Assembly (NCBI GenBank): GCA_016712375.1
Contig: JADJRE010000005.1
Location: 186,001-250,000, forward strand
Length of the DNA stretch: 64,000 nt
Direction: 5' to 3'
DNA from: Rhodospirillales bacterium
GTDB lineage: Bacteria > Pseudomonadota > Alphaproteobacteria > Rhodospirillales > Defluviicoccaceae
The notes under the pieces are model-generated. The model made no database searches, was not told the DNA's origin, and saw only the letters and a program-made list of their open reading frames with translations. Each line of letters begins with the position of its first letter. The stretch's first letter is position 1. The position numbers and the translations under genes are program-made. Below, piece by piece: positions 34,991 through 43,996 of the stretch.

Positions 34991-35698
34991 TTGGGTAATC
35001 ATATACGACATAAGCCCGAAGTTGCCATCTTCAACGGCAATCGCGTGCTCATAGCAGTGAAGGAAGTTGAACCGGAGGATCATGTCACTGATCCGGCCAG
35101 GCGACAAATGGCCCTACCGCCTGGGCATGATGTGCATATGATGATAAGAAAATACAAGGCTAGCCCTGATTTTGATTACCTAGAACCAATATGGGAAATC
35201 ATGTCCACAGACGCGTTCACGCTTCTACACGTTGCCGCATTGTCCACGTGGCAGGCTGTTGAAGATGCTATCTTTGAACTATTCAGCGCGATGTTGGGCG
35301 CGAGAGACGCAAGCATTTCTTCTGCCTTATTTTATTCAGCAGATCATTTGTCTTACAAGCTAAGCATGACGGATGCCATTTCTGCTGTTGTGCTTGCTGG
35401 ATCTTCGCATCTACTTGAGTGGGATAAACTAAAAGAAAGATCACGAAAAAGGTCGCACGATAGAAACAGGCTCGCGCATTTCAACACGATTTGGGTTTCC
35501 GATGATACAGGCACTTACAAATTACTTAGGCAAGCCATCAACGACCGGAGCGAGAGAAATAAATCTGCGATTGATCAGCAACAACTTGAAGATATCTGGA
35601 GATCATTCTGCCTTTTATGCGCCGATATAAGGGCATTTACCTGCAAGATCCGCGAGATCTCTCCCTCTCCATCGCCTCGTAAATCTCCCTCGCAATGA
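34991..35698 (+). CDS. Passenger protein with HEPN-type RNxxxH motif
   Basis: A 235-aa unrecognised protein inside the IS. A beta-like N-terminal part (about 1-50) precedes a mainly helical region (about 75-225). At about residues 158-163 it has RNRLAH, matching the Rx4-6H (here R-N-x-x-x-H) active-site pattern of HEPN RNases, followed by a second helix set. HEPN domains are frequent toxins or antiphage RNases, so a defensive or addictive cargo role is possible; this is inference from one motif. The TTG start at 34991 has AGGAG seven bases upstream. The AT-rich codon use differs sharply from the host. The C-terminal Ser/Pro/Lys-rich tail overlaps a small ORF on the other strand. Confidence 0.72.
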   Translation: MGNHIRHKPEVAIFNGNRVLIAVKEVEPEDHVTDPARRQMALPPGHDVHMMIRKYKASPDFDYLEPIWEIMSTDAFTLLHVAALSTWQAVEDAIFELFSAMLGARDASISSALFYSADHLSYKLSMTDAISAVVLAGSSHLLEWDKLKERSRKRSHDRNRLAHFNTIWVSDDTGTYKLLRQAINDRSERNKSAIDQQQLEDIWRSFCLLCADIRAFTCKIREISPSPSPRKSPSQ

Positions 35699-35819
35699 AC
35701 CGGTCCCGCCTCGGGTCCTCGCGGAATGTGATACCAGATTCACCCAGAACCACCCCACCGACACGAACCATATCGTCAGTGATCACGATCTCAACGTGCG
35801 CCGGCCTGTCACGATTCAT
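35637..35819 (-). CDS. Small ORF (60 aa) opposite the passenger gene's 3' end
   Basis: It reads HVEIVITDDMVRVGGVVLGESGITFREDPRRDRFIAREIYEAM-like text, with plausible strands, a helix and balanced charge. That is more protein-like than a random shadow. It overlaps the last 62 bases of the passenger gene in convergent orientation and starts inside the IS near the right repeat. A clear ribosome-binding site is missing. It could be an antitoxin-sized partner or just chance. Confidence 0.4.
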   Translation of the reverse strand: MNRDRPAHVEIVITDDMVRVGGVVLGESGITFREDPRRDRFIAREIYEAMERERSRGSCR

Positions 35820-35835
35820 ATCTACGACTCGTATG

Positions 35836-35860
35836 TTGGTACGTCAACCGGATAGTTCCC
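35836..35860 (-). repeat. Right terminal inverted repeat of the IS (25 bp)
   Basis: Exact inverse complement of 33825-33849. Confidence 0.93.
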
Positions 35861-35868
35861 CGTGTTTC
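35861..35868. repeat. Target-site duplication, right
   Basis: CGTGTTTC, identical to 33817-33824. Confidence 0.93.
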
Positions 35869-36328
35869 CATCCGCTGGAAGCGAGGCCTTTGCATGGAAC
35901 TCGAACACGGGTAAGACATTTTATGTAGGTGGCCACGGAAGTAACGATCGCTTTCCCTGGCGCGGCACCATGGCGCAGCTTTACCTCAACGTGGCCTCCG
36001 CCCTCGACCTAAACGTTGCGTCTAACATAGGAAAATTTTTCGACGGCGCGCGGCCGGCTGATCTTGGTCTGAACGGCTCACTGCCCACCGGTACAGCGCC
36101 CGAAGTTTTTCTTAATGATACGGACGATGCATTCTTTACTTCGCCAAAAGCAGGCGGCCCGTTCAGCATCGATCCCGAGGCGCTAGCAGGCAATTGGATA
36201 GGCGCGCCCGCAGCCGACGCTTTTGCGTGGGCTGAGGCAATCAACGGTTACCCAAGCGGCTACACCCTTACTTCCGGGGACCCGGCGAGTTTTGTCCGGA
36301 TGTCCAACGGAAGATGGGAGGTGATCTG

Positions 36329-38049
36329 ATGCTGCTTCCTGGCCGTGCCCGTCCCCGGCCCGCGGTCGGGTTCAACACCAACCTTGATAACTTCGGGCGT
36401 TCTTGGAACAGCACCGGTGCAGCCTACTACAACACCATTCTCCGCGACGACCTCTATGCCGGCCGATCTCCTTTCTTGACGCACATTCGCGAGGCAGTCC
36501 TAGGGAATGGCATTGCACCCTCGGCGCCGGGGCTGTTGACGGCGTTCGGCCCGATCTTTCGCAGTACGCCAGGATCTTAAATCTGCCGTTTGTCTCGACC
36601 TTTAGCGGCGGCGTCTTGTGCCAGTCCAACATCGAGCGTGTTGCTCCCTACGACATGCCCGCCGGGGAGCACCAGACCCCGGATCCGCTTGACGACGCTC
36701 ATATTTGGGGCCCTCGAAAGGAATACGAAGTCCGTTGGAGGCTCGCTTGTATCGCCAATAACTTTCCGGATTGCCGCGGGCCGAGAGGAATATGGGGCTG
36801 GCTTGGTCCCAACGAGCCAGACTACAACCCGTGGCGGTTCCAACAATTGCACCCCGAGGCGGGGAGTTGGGAGGCCGGTAGCCCGGCGCAAACTCTTGCG
36901 CTCGACCGTTTGGTGCTCCTCGCACGCTGGATGGAAGCGGAATTACGCAGCGACCGGTGGTGGACCAAGCAGCGTCACCCGGGCATCATCTTCACGCCGG
37001 CAACGTCGTCCCAGGCGCTGAAGATCGGGTCATGGTCGGGCTGGACGGCAAAGCAGATGTATGCGCACCAGAGCGCCGCGATGATCGGCCTGGTCGATGC
37101 GGTCACGACCACCTGGCATCACACACAAAGCACCTTCGAGCGAGGTGCTCCAGGGTCGACGACTCGCATCTCCGCCTATTGGGCTTGGGACGCGCTGAAA
37201 AACGCGCAAAATATCTGGGAAGCTTCCGGCAAAGGCCCGGCACCCCGCCTGCCTATTTGCGCTACAGAATATGGCGTTGATTTCGAAGATAGAATGCCAG
37301 TGTCAGGATTCTACGCGACTGATAGCGGCAGAAAATATATAAAATCATATCGGTTAGGTTTAGCAGCATGTTCTCGTTTTTATTGGGCACTTCCCATCGT
37401 GACTGTATATTCGATCACCGGGTCGCAGGCCGACGGCCAGAACTTTTATTCTCCCGCTGTTCGCGAGCCGGAAACCTCGACAATGCGCGAGGTATTCGAC
37501 GACCGGAAGTATATGTTGAATGGACCGCAGCCGTGGTCCTTGCCGATTAGTTCGAAGACATGGGCCCATGAAGATGGACAAGAAAAGTCCACCGGTTTCC
37601 ATCGCGGCTACACGTGGGCGGTTGCCGCTCCGTTGTACACCGTGCCGTCTGGTATCCTGGGTTCCACCGAGCCACCCATGCCGAATTGGCTGAACGTCAC
37701 CATCGCCGACAATCTGGTAACCTCCTCTCCAGCAGCTAGCCCGTTCGTGCAAGCGTTTCTCCGCCCGGTCATCCTGCCGTCACATGGCACCTATCAGGTC
37801 ACAGCCGAGGTAAACGTATCGGGGGGAGGTCGGATTTCGCTGGTGGTGAGAGGGCATAATCTCCTAGATGGCTTGGCCGAGGTGGCCGCAACATCTACTT
37901 CCTCCGGCTGGATGACACTCGCGGTTACCTTCACGACTGTCCCGCACACTGTTCCTCTTCTGCCTAAACTCGCGCAGGCGTGCGTGATGCTGGAGCACAA
38001 TGGTGTCGGTACGGCGCAGTTCCGGAATGTCATGCTTGCGCCTGCATAA
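36329..38049 (+). CDS. Tail-associated protein with clan GH-A-like glycosidase signature, frame disrupted once
   Basis: About 572 aa. The ATG at 36329 overlaps the previous stop (TGATG). It begins MLLPGRARPRPAVGFNTNLD. Near 36550-36552 a C is missing from a C-run; restoring it joins LLTAFG to PDLSQYARILNLPFVSTF. Two motifs suggest a retaining TIM-barrel glycosidase: GWLGPNEPDYNPW (about residue 162, acid/base NEP) and CATEYGVDFED (about residue 313, nucleophile Glu), spaced about 150 residues as in clan GH-A. The last about 120 residues look like a carbohydrate-binding jelly roll. It may degrade host glycans at a tail tip. After the TAA, the same frame stays open to a TAG at 38128-38130. Confidence 0.75.
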
Positions 38050-38178
38050 CAAAACCAAGTCACCGGCGATGTTACCAAGATTACGTCATCATTGATTACG
38101 GCCGGCGCCGCTAACGGCGCGGGTCAATAGGGCAGGCGGCTGATCTCTCAGCAAGTGACTTTGGGGGAGATCGAACAC

Positions 38179-38208
38179 GAACGGCCGCGCATCATGTCGC
38201 GGCCGTTC
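38179..38208. terminator. Strong convergent hairpin (11-bp perfect stem)
   Basis: GAACGGCCGCG (38179-38189) pairs perfectly with CGCGGCCGTTC (38198-38208) around an 8-base loop. It lies between the end of the tail island and the convergent aldolase gene, so it can serve as a bidirectional terminator. Confidence 0.7.
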
Positions 38209-38219
38209 GGATAACCAAA

Positions 38220-39308
38220 TCAAGCCGCCAGGGTCTTCCCGGTGGATCCCAGGTCATGGAAAGCCTCGCCAAGGCGTTCGACAAGACCAACTTCCGCTGC
38301 GCGCAACCACTTGCGCGGATCGTAGTACTTTTTGAACGGCGTTCCGTCCTCGGGGTCGATCTGGTACTTGAACGCCTTCGGGTGTTCGTCGACAAATTTG
38401 CCAACCGGTGCCGAAAAGGCGAACTGCGTGTCGGTATCGATGTTCATCTTGAACACCCCGTAGCCGACCGCCTCCGTGATCTGCGCCTTCTCCGAACCGG
38501 ACCCACCGTGAAACACGAGGTTCAGGGGGTTCGGGCCGGTGTTGTGGCGCCGCGCGATCAAGTCCTGCGAGTTCTTCAGAATTTCCGGGCGCAGCTTGAC
38601 GTTTCCGGGTTTGTAGACGCCGTGGACATTGCCGAAGGAGGCGGCGACGGAGAACATGCCGATGTCGGCTAGTTTGTCGAAGGCTTGCAGCACGTCCTCT
38701 GGCTGAGTGTAGAGCTTGGCGTTGTCGGCGCCCTCCTTGAATTCGGAGCCGATGCCATCCTCTTCACCGCCGGTGACACCCAATTCGATCTCGAGGTTCA
38801 TGCCCAGCTTCGACATGCGCTGCAGGATGCGCGCGCACTCGCTGAGGTTCCAGTCGATCGGTTCTTCCGACAAATCGAGCATGTGCGAGCTGTACAAAGG
38901 CTTGCCAGTCTCCTTGTAGAACGCCTCGCCGTGGTCGAGCAGGCTCTCCACCCACGGGATCAGCTTCTTGTTGGCGTGGTCGGTGTGCAAAACGACGCAA
39001 ACACCGTAGTGCTCGGCCATCATGTGCACGTGGCGTGCCGCTGACACCGCGCCAAGCACCTTGGCGAGGCTGCCGTCCGGGAAGCCTTGCCCGGCGTAGA
39101 ATTGCGCACCGCCATTGGACAGCTGGATGATGACGTCGGCCTTATTCTTCGCCGCTGCCTCCAGTACCGCGTTGATCGTGTTCGTGCTGGTGACGTTAAC
39201 GGCCGGCAGCGCGTAGCTACCCGCCTTACACGTCGCAACCAGTGTCTCGTAATCCTTGCCGGTAACAACGCCGGGCTTGAGTTTGGATGCTGTGCTTACT
39301 CCACTCAT
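38220..39308 (-). CDS. fbaA: Fructose-bisphosphate aldolase, class II
   Basis: This zinc aldolase of glycolysis/gluconeogenesis (fructose 1,6-bisphosphate to DHAP plus G3P) has 362 aa from the ATG at 39308, close to E. coli FbaA. Metal and substrate motifs are VLHTDHANKK, EIELGVTGGEEDG, SFGNVHGVYKPGNV, LVFHGGSGS and MNIDTDTQFAF. GGGGAGG lies upstream of this Met; the ORF could extend to 39386 but the extra residues do not match. Confidence 0.95.
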   Translation of the reverse strand: MSGVSTASKLKPGVVTGKDYETLVATCKAGSYALPAVNVTSTNTINAVLEAAAKNKADVIIQLSNGGAQFYAGQGFPDGSLAKVLGAVSAARHVHMMAEHYGVCVVLHTDHANKKLIPWVESLLDHGEAFYKETGKPLYSSHMLDLSEEPIDWNLSECARILQRMSKLGMNLEIELGVTGGEEDGIGSEFKEGADNAKLYTQPEDVLQAFDKLADIGMFSVAASFGNVHGVYKPGNVKLRPEILKNSQDLIARRHNTGPNPLNLVFHGGSGSEKAQITEAVGYGVFKMNIDTDTQFAFSAPVGKFVDEHPKAFKYQIDPEDGTPFKKYYDPRKWLRAAEVGLVERLGEAFHDLGSTGKTLAA

Positions 39309-39572
39309 GGCTTCTAGCCTCCCCAGATAACTGAAGGCCGCTTCGGCCGCCATCTGCCGGTCATTCGACAGGATCGGCCGAGACACGGGATCCCTCAGGT
39401 GAGGGCGTTTATATCAGCTTACCGCGCTCGGGCGAGCCCGAACTCCGTCTATTAGCGGGAAAACAGCGTTCACAGGTGCGAGCGGCCCAGGGCGCAGCGG
39501 GAAAAAGCGAGCGCCGAGGCGACGTTGGCAGATATACAGGCGATCACGTCGACGTGGCGCGGCGGCAGAAAA

Positions 39573-40571
39573 TCATCCGGTACGTTGTTCGCTGTCGAGT
39601 ATCGCCATCTGGTCTCGGGCATAGCGACTGCCGGCTACGGCGCCGGGTGGAACTGCGGCCTCGATGGTTGACACGTCTGTCTCGCTCAAGCTGAGATCCA
39701 AGGCGCCAAGTGCCTCCCGCAGGCGGTCACGCCGCCGCGCACCAATTAGCGGTACGATGCCGGAGCCGCGCGAAAGCACCCACGCGATGGCAAGTTGCGC
39801 TACGCTGATCTGCTTTGCCTCGGCGATGGTTGCTAACGCTTCAACCAGCGCCAGGTTACGGGCGAGGTTCTCGCCTTGAAAACGCGGCAGATGAGCACGG
39901 AAGCCCGAGGCGCTCTCACCGCGCAGGGCTCCAGCGCTGATCAGGCCGCGGGACAGCACGCCGTACGCAGTCAGGCCAATTCCGAGTTCGCGCAGGGTCG
40001 GCAAGATCTCCGCTTCAATGCCGCGACTGAGCAGCGAGTACTCGATCTGCAAGTCCGCCACCGGATACACCTGATGGACGCGTCGCACCGTCGCCGCCGA
40101 AGCCTCGCTGAGCCCAAGGTGACGGACGTACCCGGCTCTAATAAGATCGGCGATTGCTCCGACGGTCTCGTCGATCGGCACCTGTGGATCGACACGTGCC
40201 GGCCGGTAGATGTCGACATAGTCGGTGCCCAGTCGCCGCAGGCTGTACGCCAGAAAGGTTTTAACCGCCGCCGGCCGGCCGTCGACCCCGACAAACGCAC
40301 CCATCGGGTCTCGCAGCGCTCCAAACTTAACGCTAAGGACGACGCGGTCGCGCGGGTAGCCGCGGAGCGCCTCAGCCAACAACAGTTCGTTGTGCCCCAT
40401 GCCATAGAAATCGCCGGTGTCGAGCAGGGTGATGCCGGCATCGAGTGCCGCATGGATCGTGGCGATGCTCTCAGCGCGGTCGGCCGGTCCGTAAAAATCC
40501 GACATGCCCATCAGGCCAAGGCCCATGGCGGAAACGACGGGCCCCGATGTTCCGAGACGACGCGTCTGCAT
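39573..40571 (-). CDS. Aldo/keto reductase
   Basis: A 332-aa NADPH-dependent (beta/alpha)8 oxidoreductase. It shows GTSGPVVSAMGLGLMGMSDFYG, the catalytic Asp and Tyr region LLDTGDFYGMGHNE, VVLSVKFGA with the catalytic Lys, and YVDIYRPARVDP, where the usual catalytic His position reads Arg as in other members of this subgroup. The C-terminal cofactor site is IVPLIGARRRDRL. The substrate is unknown. Confidence 0.92.
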   Translation of the reverse strand: MQTRRLGTSGPVVSAMGLGLMGMSDFYGPADRAESIATIHAALDAGITLLDTGDFYGMGHNELLLAEALRGYPRDRVVLSVKFGALRDPMGAFVGVDGRPAAVKTFLAYSLRRLGTDYVDIYRPARVDPQVPIDETVGAIADLIRAGYVRHLGLSEASAATVRRVHQVYPVADLQIEYSLLSRGIEAEILPTLRELGIGLTAYGVLSRGLISAGALRGESASGFRAHLPRFQGENLARNLALVEALATIAEAKQISVAQLAIAWVLSRGSGIVPLIGARRRDRLREALGALDLSLSETDVSTIEAAVPPGAVAGSRYARDQMAILDSEQRTG

Positions 40572-40627
40572 GTTTCGAACGCTCCAGATCGCTTCGACTG
40601 CGCCAATGCTTCCGCAGAAAGCCGGGG

Positions 40628-42061
40628 CTAAAGCGCAGTGCCGCCGACAGTCAGGTTCTCGATCAGCAGCGTCGGCTGACCGACACCAACCGGCACTCCT
40701 TGGCCGTCTTTGCCACAGGTGCCGATGCCGGGATCAAGCATCATATCGTTGCCGACCATGCCGACGCGAGTGAGCACATCGGGGCCGTTCCCGATCAGGG
40801 TCGCTCCCTTCACCGGGGCGCCCAGCCGGCCATCCTCGATGCGATAGGCCTCGGTACAGGAGAACACGAATTTGCCAGAGGTGATGTCCACCTGGCCGCC
40901 GCCAAAGGCGACGGCAAACAAGCCCTTCTTCACCGAGCGAAGGATCTCGTCGGGGGCGTGTGGGCCGGCCAGCATGTATGTATTGGTCATTCGCGGCATC
41001 GGCCGGTGCGCAAAGCTCTGCCGCCGGCCGTTGCCGGTAGACGCGGTACCCATGAGCCGGGCGTTCATCCGATCCTGCATGAACCCGGTGAGGATACCGT
41101 CTTCGATCAGCACCGTATGCTGCGAAGGCGTGCCCTCGTCGTCGATGCTCAGTGAGCCGCGGCGATCAGGAATCGTGCCATCATCTACGACAGTGACGCC
41201 GGGAGCCGCTACGCGCTGGCCGAGCAGCCCGGCGAAGGCAGACGTCTTCTTGCGGTTGAAGTCCCCTTCCAGGCCGTGGCCGATGGCTTCGTGCAGCAGG
41301 ATTCCAGGCCACCCCGGGCCAAGGACAACGGTCATCTCACCTGCAGGAGCTGGCATCGCCTCAAGGTTAACGAGCGCTTGGCGCAAAGCCTCATCCACCG
41401 CATCCCGCCACGTAGCCGCATCGAGAAAGCGTTCATAGGCGACTCGGCCGCCGATGCCGTGGCCGCCGGTCTCCTTGCGACCGTTCTGTTCGACAACGAC
41501 ACTGACGTTGAGCCGGACCAGTGGCCGGATGTCGGCAGCGTGCTCTCCGCCCGATCGCACAACGTGCACCGCCTGCCATTCGCCAGCGAGCGAAGCAATC
41601 ACCTGACAAACACGAGCGTCCTTGCCGCGAGCATACGCATCGATCTCCGCCAGCAGCTTGGTCTTTGCCTCGAATGGCACGAGGGTCAGCGGGTTTTCGG
41701 CAGTATACAGCGCGCGATTGGTGCGTGCCGGCGGAAGCGCCATTGTCCCGCCATGGCCGTGGCAGACGCTAGCCACCGATTCACCCGAACGGCGCACCGC
41801 TTCTTCCGAAACGTCGGTTGCGTGTGCGTATCCTGTGACTTCACCGGAAACCGCCCGCAGGCCAAAGCCCTGCGCGGTGTCGAAGCCTGCGCTTTTCAGG
41901 CACCCGTCGTCCAGGACCAAGCTCTCTGACTGCCGGTATTCCAGGAACAACTCGCCGTCGTCGGCGCCGGTCAGCGCGTCGCTGACGATGGCGTCGAGTC
42001 GGCGTCGATCAAGGCCAATCCGGTTGAAGAACAAGTCGTCGGTGTCGGAAATCGTGCTCAT
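40628..42061 (-). CDS. tldD: Metalloprotease TldD
   Basis: TldD is the catalytic subunit of the TldD/TldE (PmbA) heterodimeric metalloprotease, which degrades unfolded peptides and matures some ribosomally made peptides. It is 477 aa from the ATG at 42061. The zinc motif is HEAIGHGLEGDFNRKKTS, followed by GTPSQHTVLIEDGILTGFMQDRMNARL and RPMPRMTNTYML. The partner pmbA is about 6 kb away at 48395. The start region diverges from metZ. Confidence 0.95.
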   Translation of the reverse strand: MSTISDTDDLFFNRIGLDRRRLDAIVSDALTGADDGELFLEYRQSESLVLDDGCLKSAGFDTAQGFGLRAVSGEVTGYAHATDVSEEAVRRSGESVASVCHGHGGTMALPPARTNRALYTAENPLTLVPFEAKTKLLAEIDAYARGKDARVCQVIASLAGEWQAVHVVRSGGEHAADIRPLVRLNVSVVVEQNGRKETGGHGIGGRVAYERFLDAATWRDAVDEALRQALVNLEAMPAPAGEMTVVLGPGWPGILLHEAIGHGLEGDFNRKKTSAFAGLLGQRVAAPGVTVVDDGTIPDRRGSLSIDDEGTPSQHTVLIEDGILTGFMQDRMNARLMGTASTGNGRRQSFAHRPMPRMTNTYMLAGPHAPDEILRSVKKGLFAVAFGGGQVDITSGKFVFSCTEAYRIEDGRLGAPVKGATLIGNGPDVLTRVGMVGNDMMLDPGIGTCGKDGQGVPVGVGQPTLLIENLTVGGTAL

Positions 42062-42227
42062 GCCGCCTGGGGTTCTCCGCAACAATAGAATCGCTCTCGA
42101 CCTTCGCCCAGCTTAAGTGGGAGTTTTGTGGCATGTCCGTCGAGGGCAACCAAACATATGACGGCGGTTTGCGCTTGACCCCAAGTCACGGGCAGGGCTA
42201 TCGGGCTCGGTCCCAAAATGGTGAGAG

Positions 42228-43433
42228 ATGATGGCGAAGGATCCTTGCGACGAGACGAACTGGCGGCTGGCAACACAGCTAGTGCGTGGCGGCACCCGTC
42301 GCTCCGGTTTCGACGAAACCAGCGAGGCGCTCTTCATGACCTCCGGATACGTTTACGCCTCCGCGGCCGAAGCGGAAGCGGCGTTCAAGGGGGAGTGCGA
42401 CCGCTTCGTCTACTCGCGTTTCGCCAATCCTACGGTGCAAATGTTCGAGCGCCGGCTGGCGCTGCTGGAAGGGGCGGCACTTTGCAAGGCTACGGCCACA
42501 GGCATGTCGGCGGTGTTTACCGCGCTGGCATGCGGGCTGCGCGCGGGTGACCGGCTGGTCGCAGCCCGGGCCCTGTTTGGCTCCTGCCACTACGTCGTCT
42601 CGGAGATTCTGCCAAGTTTCGGAATTGAGACGGTGCTGGTGGACGGCCGCGACAACGACGCCTGGCGCCGCGCTTTAGCCACGCCCGCGAGATGTGTTTT
42701 TTTGGAAACGCCATCCAATCCAATGCTGGAGATCGTCGACCTGGAAGCTGTCTGCGAAATCGCGCATGCGGCTGGCGCTCGCGTTGTGGTCGACAACGTC
42801 TTCGCCACGCCGATTCTGCAGCGGCCGCTGGAGTTTGGCGCCGACGTCGTCGTGTACTCGGCGACAAAGCATATCGATGGCCAGGGCCGGGCGCTTGGCG
42901 GCGCTATCCTCGCCAATGACGCCGAGTGGTTCGAACAGAAGCTGGTTCCTTTCCACCGCCACACAGGCCCGGCGCTCAGTCCGTTCAACGCCTGGCTGCT
43001 GCTGAAAGGCCTCGAGACGCTCGACCTCCGGATGCAGCGGCATTGCAGTAACGCCCGTGCCGTGGCGCAGCATCTGGCCGGCCGCAACGACCTGCAGCGG
43101 GTTTTGCATCCATCGCTGCCCGGACATCCGCAACATGCCCTGGCGATGCGACAGATGAAGGACGGAGGTAGCCTGGTAACCCTCGACCTGGCAGGGGACC
43201 GCGCCCGCGCGTACCGCTTCCTCGATGGGTTGCGGATATTCGATATCTCTAACAACCTAGGTGACGCAAAATCCTTGGCGACTCACCCGGCCACGACGAC
43301 CCACCAGCGATTTACTCCCGAACAGCGTGCCGGCATTGGGATTTTCGATAACACGGTGCGTCTGTCGATCGGATTGGAAGACGAAGCCGACCTGATCCAG
43401 GACCTGGATCAGGCGCTGCGCCGCGCCGCCTGA
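42228..43433 (+). CDS. metZ: O-succinylhomoserine sulfhydrylase
   Basis: This PLP enzyme of methionine synthesis makes homocysteine from O-succinylhomoserine and sulfide. At 401 aa it is typical. Visible features are the N-terminal ATQLVRGGTRRSGFDETSEAL, SRFANPTVQMFERRL, the PLP lysine in VYSATKHIDGQGRALGG, and the C-terminal HPATTTHQRFTPEQRAGIGI with the substrate-binding Arg (VRLSIGLE). No SAM riboswitch could be recognised in the 166-base leader. Confidence 0.94.
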   Translation: MMAKDPCDETNWRLATQLVRGGTRRSGFDETSEALFMTSGYVYASAAEAEAAFKGECDRFVYSRFANPTVQMFERRLALLEGAALCKATATGMSAVFTALACGLRAGDRLVAARALFGSCHYVVSEILPSFGIETVLVDGRDNDAWRRALATPARCVFLETPSNPMLEIVDLEAVCEIAHAAGARVVVDNVFATPILQRPLEFGADVVVYSATKHIDGQGRALGGAILANDAEWFEQKLVPFHRHTGPALSPFNAWLLLKGLETLDLRMQRHCSNARAVAQHLAGRNDLQRVLHPSLPGHPQHALAMRQMKDGGSLVTLDLAGDRARAYRFLDGLRIFDISNNLGDAKSLATHPATTTHQRFTPEQRAGIGIFDNTVRLSIGLEDEADLIQDLDQALRRAA

Positions 43434-43453
43434 ACGTCAGCGGGCAAGGACGT

Positions 43454-43873
43454 TCAGCCCTGCACCCAGGGCAGGCTATCCATCTTCCACCCGTTGACGG
43501 TCCCTCGGTGACGCGCTTGGTCAGGATCGCCTTCAAATCCGCTTGCGACGTTGTAGCAGCGGCTGTAACCGCGGCTGCTCATCGCCATAGCAGCCGACCG
43601 CGAGCGGGCGCCTGACCGGCAGATGAAGAGCAAGGGCGCGTCCCGGTCGAGATGAACAGTTTCCAGGTGTTCCGCGAACTGCGGATTGATTTCCATCGAC
43701 GGAAAGAACAGCCACGGTACGAAGAGCGGCTTCTTTCCCAAGCTAGCAAGATCCGGGATGCCAACGTAATTCCATTCGGCGGGCGTTCGAACGTCGATTA
43801 GCACCGATTTCATCTCGTTGGTCAGAATGTCCCAGGCCTGGCGAGGCGATATGTCTCCGGCATAGCTGCTCAT
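43454..43873 (-). CDS. Rhodanese-like sulfurtransferase
   Basis: A 139-aa single-domain rhodanese. The active-site loop is Cys85 in FICRSGARSRSAA, preceded by VLIDVRTPAEWNYVGIP. The C-terminal GFEGDPDQARHRGTVNGWK is typical of stand-alone rhodaneses in proteobacteria. It converges with metZ and may handle sulfane sulfur; the link is by position only. Confidence 0.92.
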   Translation of the reverse strand: MSSYAGDISPRQAWDILTNEMKSVLIDVRTPAEWNYVGIPDLASLGKKPLFVPWLFFPSMEINPQFAEHLETVHLDRDAPLLFICRSGARSRSAAMAMSSRGYSRCYNVASGFEGDPDQARHRGTVNGWKMDSLPWVQG

Positions 43874-43996
43874 CTTGAAGCCTTTCGTCGGTCACTATCA
43901 TCTGCATCCTGCCGGCTGCTGTGTGCAAGCACAGACAGCATCTCACTCAGCGTGGTGAACTTGTCGCGCGGCGCAGGTTTTCGAGCTCTTGCCACC

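Larger units (their letters stand above)
33825..35860 (+). mobile_element. IS1595-family element with passenger gene, 2036 bp, complete
   Basis: The ends 33825-33849 and 35836-35860 are perfect 25-bp inverted repeats (starting GGGAACTATCC) and are flanked by a perfect 8-bp direct repeat. Inside are a DDE transposase of the ISXO2/IS1595 type (33892-34815), a non-transposase passenger ORF (34991-35698) that is clearly AT-richer than the host, and a small opposite-strand ORF (35637-35819). The perfect ends and duplication indicate a recent insertion. Elements of this family are known to carry accessory genes. Confidence 0.95.
32738..36329 (+). pseudogene. Phage tail-fibre-like gene split by an IS1595 element and an in-frame stop
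   Basis: Removing 33825-35868 (the IS plus one target copy) joins ...YYNV to FPSAGSEAFAW... in frame, giving a 516-codon gene from the ATG at 32738 to the TGA at 36327-36329. The N-terminus (MPTRIQIRRSAASDWETANP, LADGEIGLENDTGRLKIGD) is the classic tail-fibre/hyaluronidase-type head module. NPHATTAAQIGA and NITGLQAALDSK are tail-fibre repeats. The C-terminal part (TTQHWLISVDL, FAINGVLQTPYY) resembles a jelly-roll/LamG-like sheet. A second defect is TGA at 33155-33157, in frame, after LSLQKGW; the same frame reopens as YTPSDQGINLAG. No other phage structural genes are in the window. The stop overlaps the next gene's ATG. Confidence 0.8.

Noticed and set aside
32738..38049. A complete prophage
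   Set aside because: Only tail-fibre-like genes and an IS are present. There is no integrase, capsid, terminase, portal or lysis gene, and no att sites were seen.
42062..42227. Possible SAM-type riboswitch in the metZ leader
   Set aside because: The leader shows none of the conserved core sequences of the SAM-II, SAM-V or SAM/SAH motifs that I can recognise by eye. A covariance-model search would settle it.
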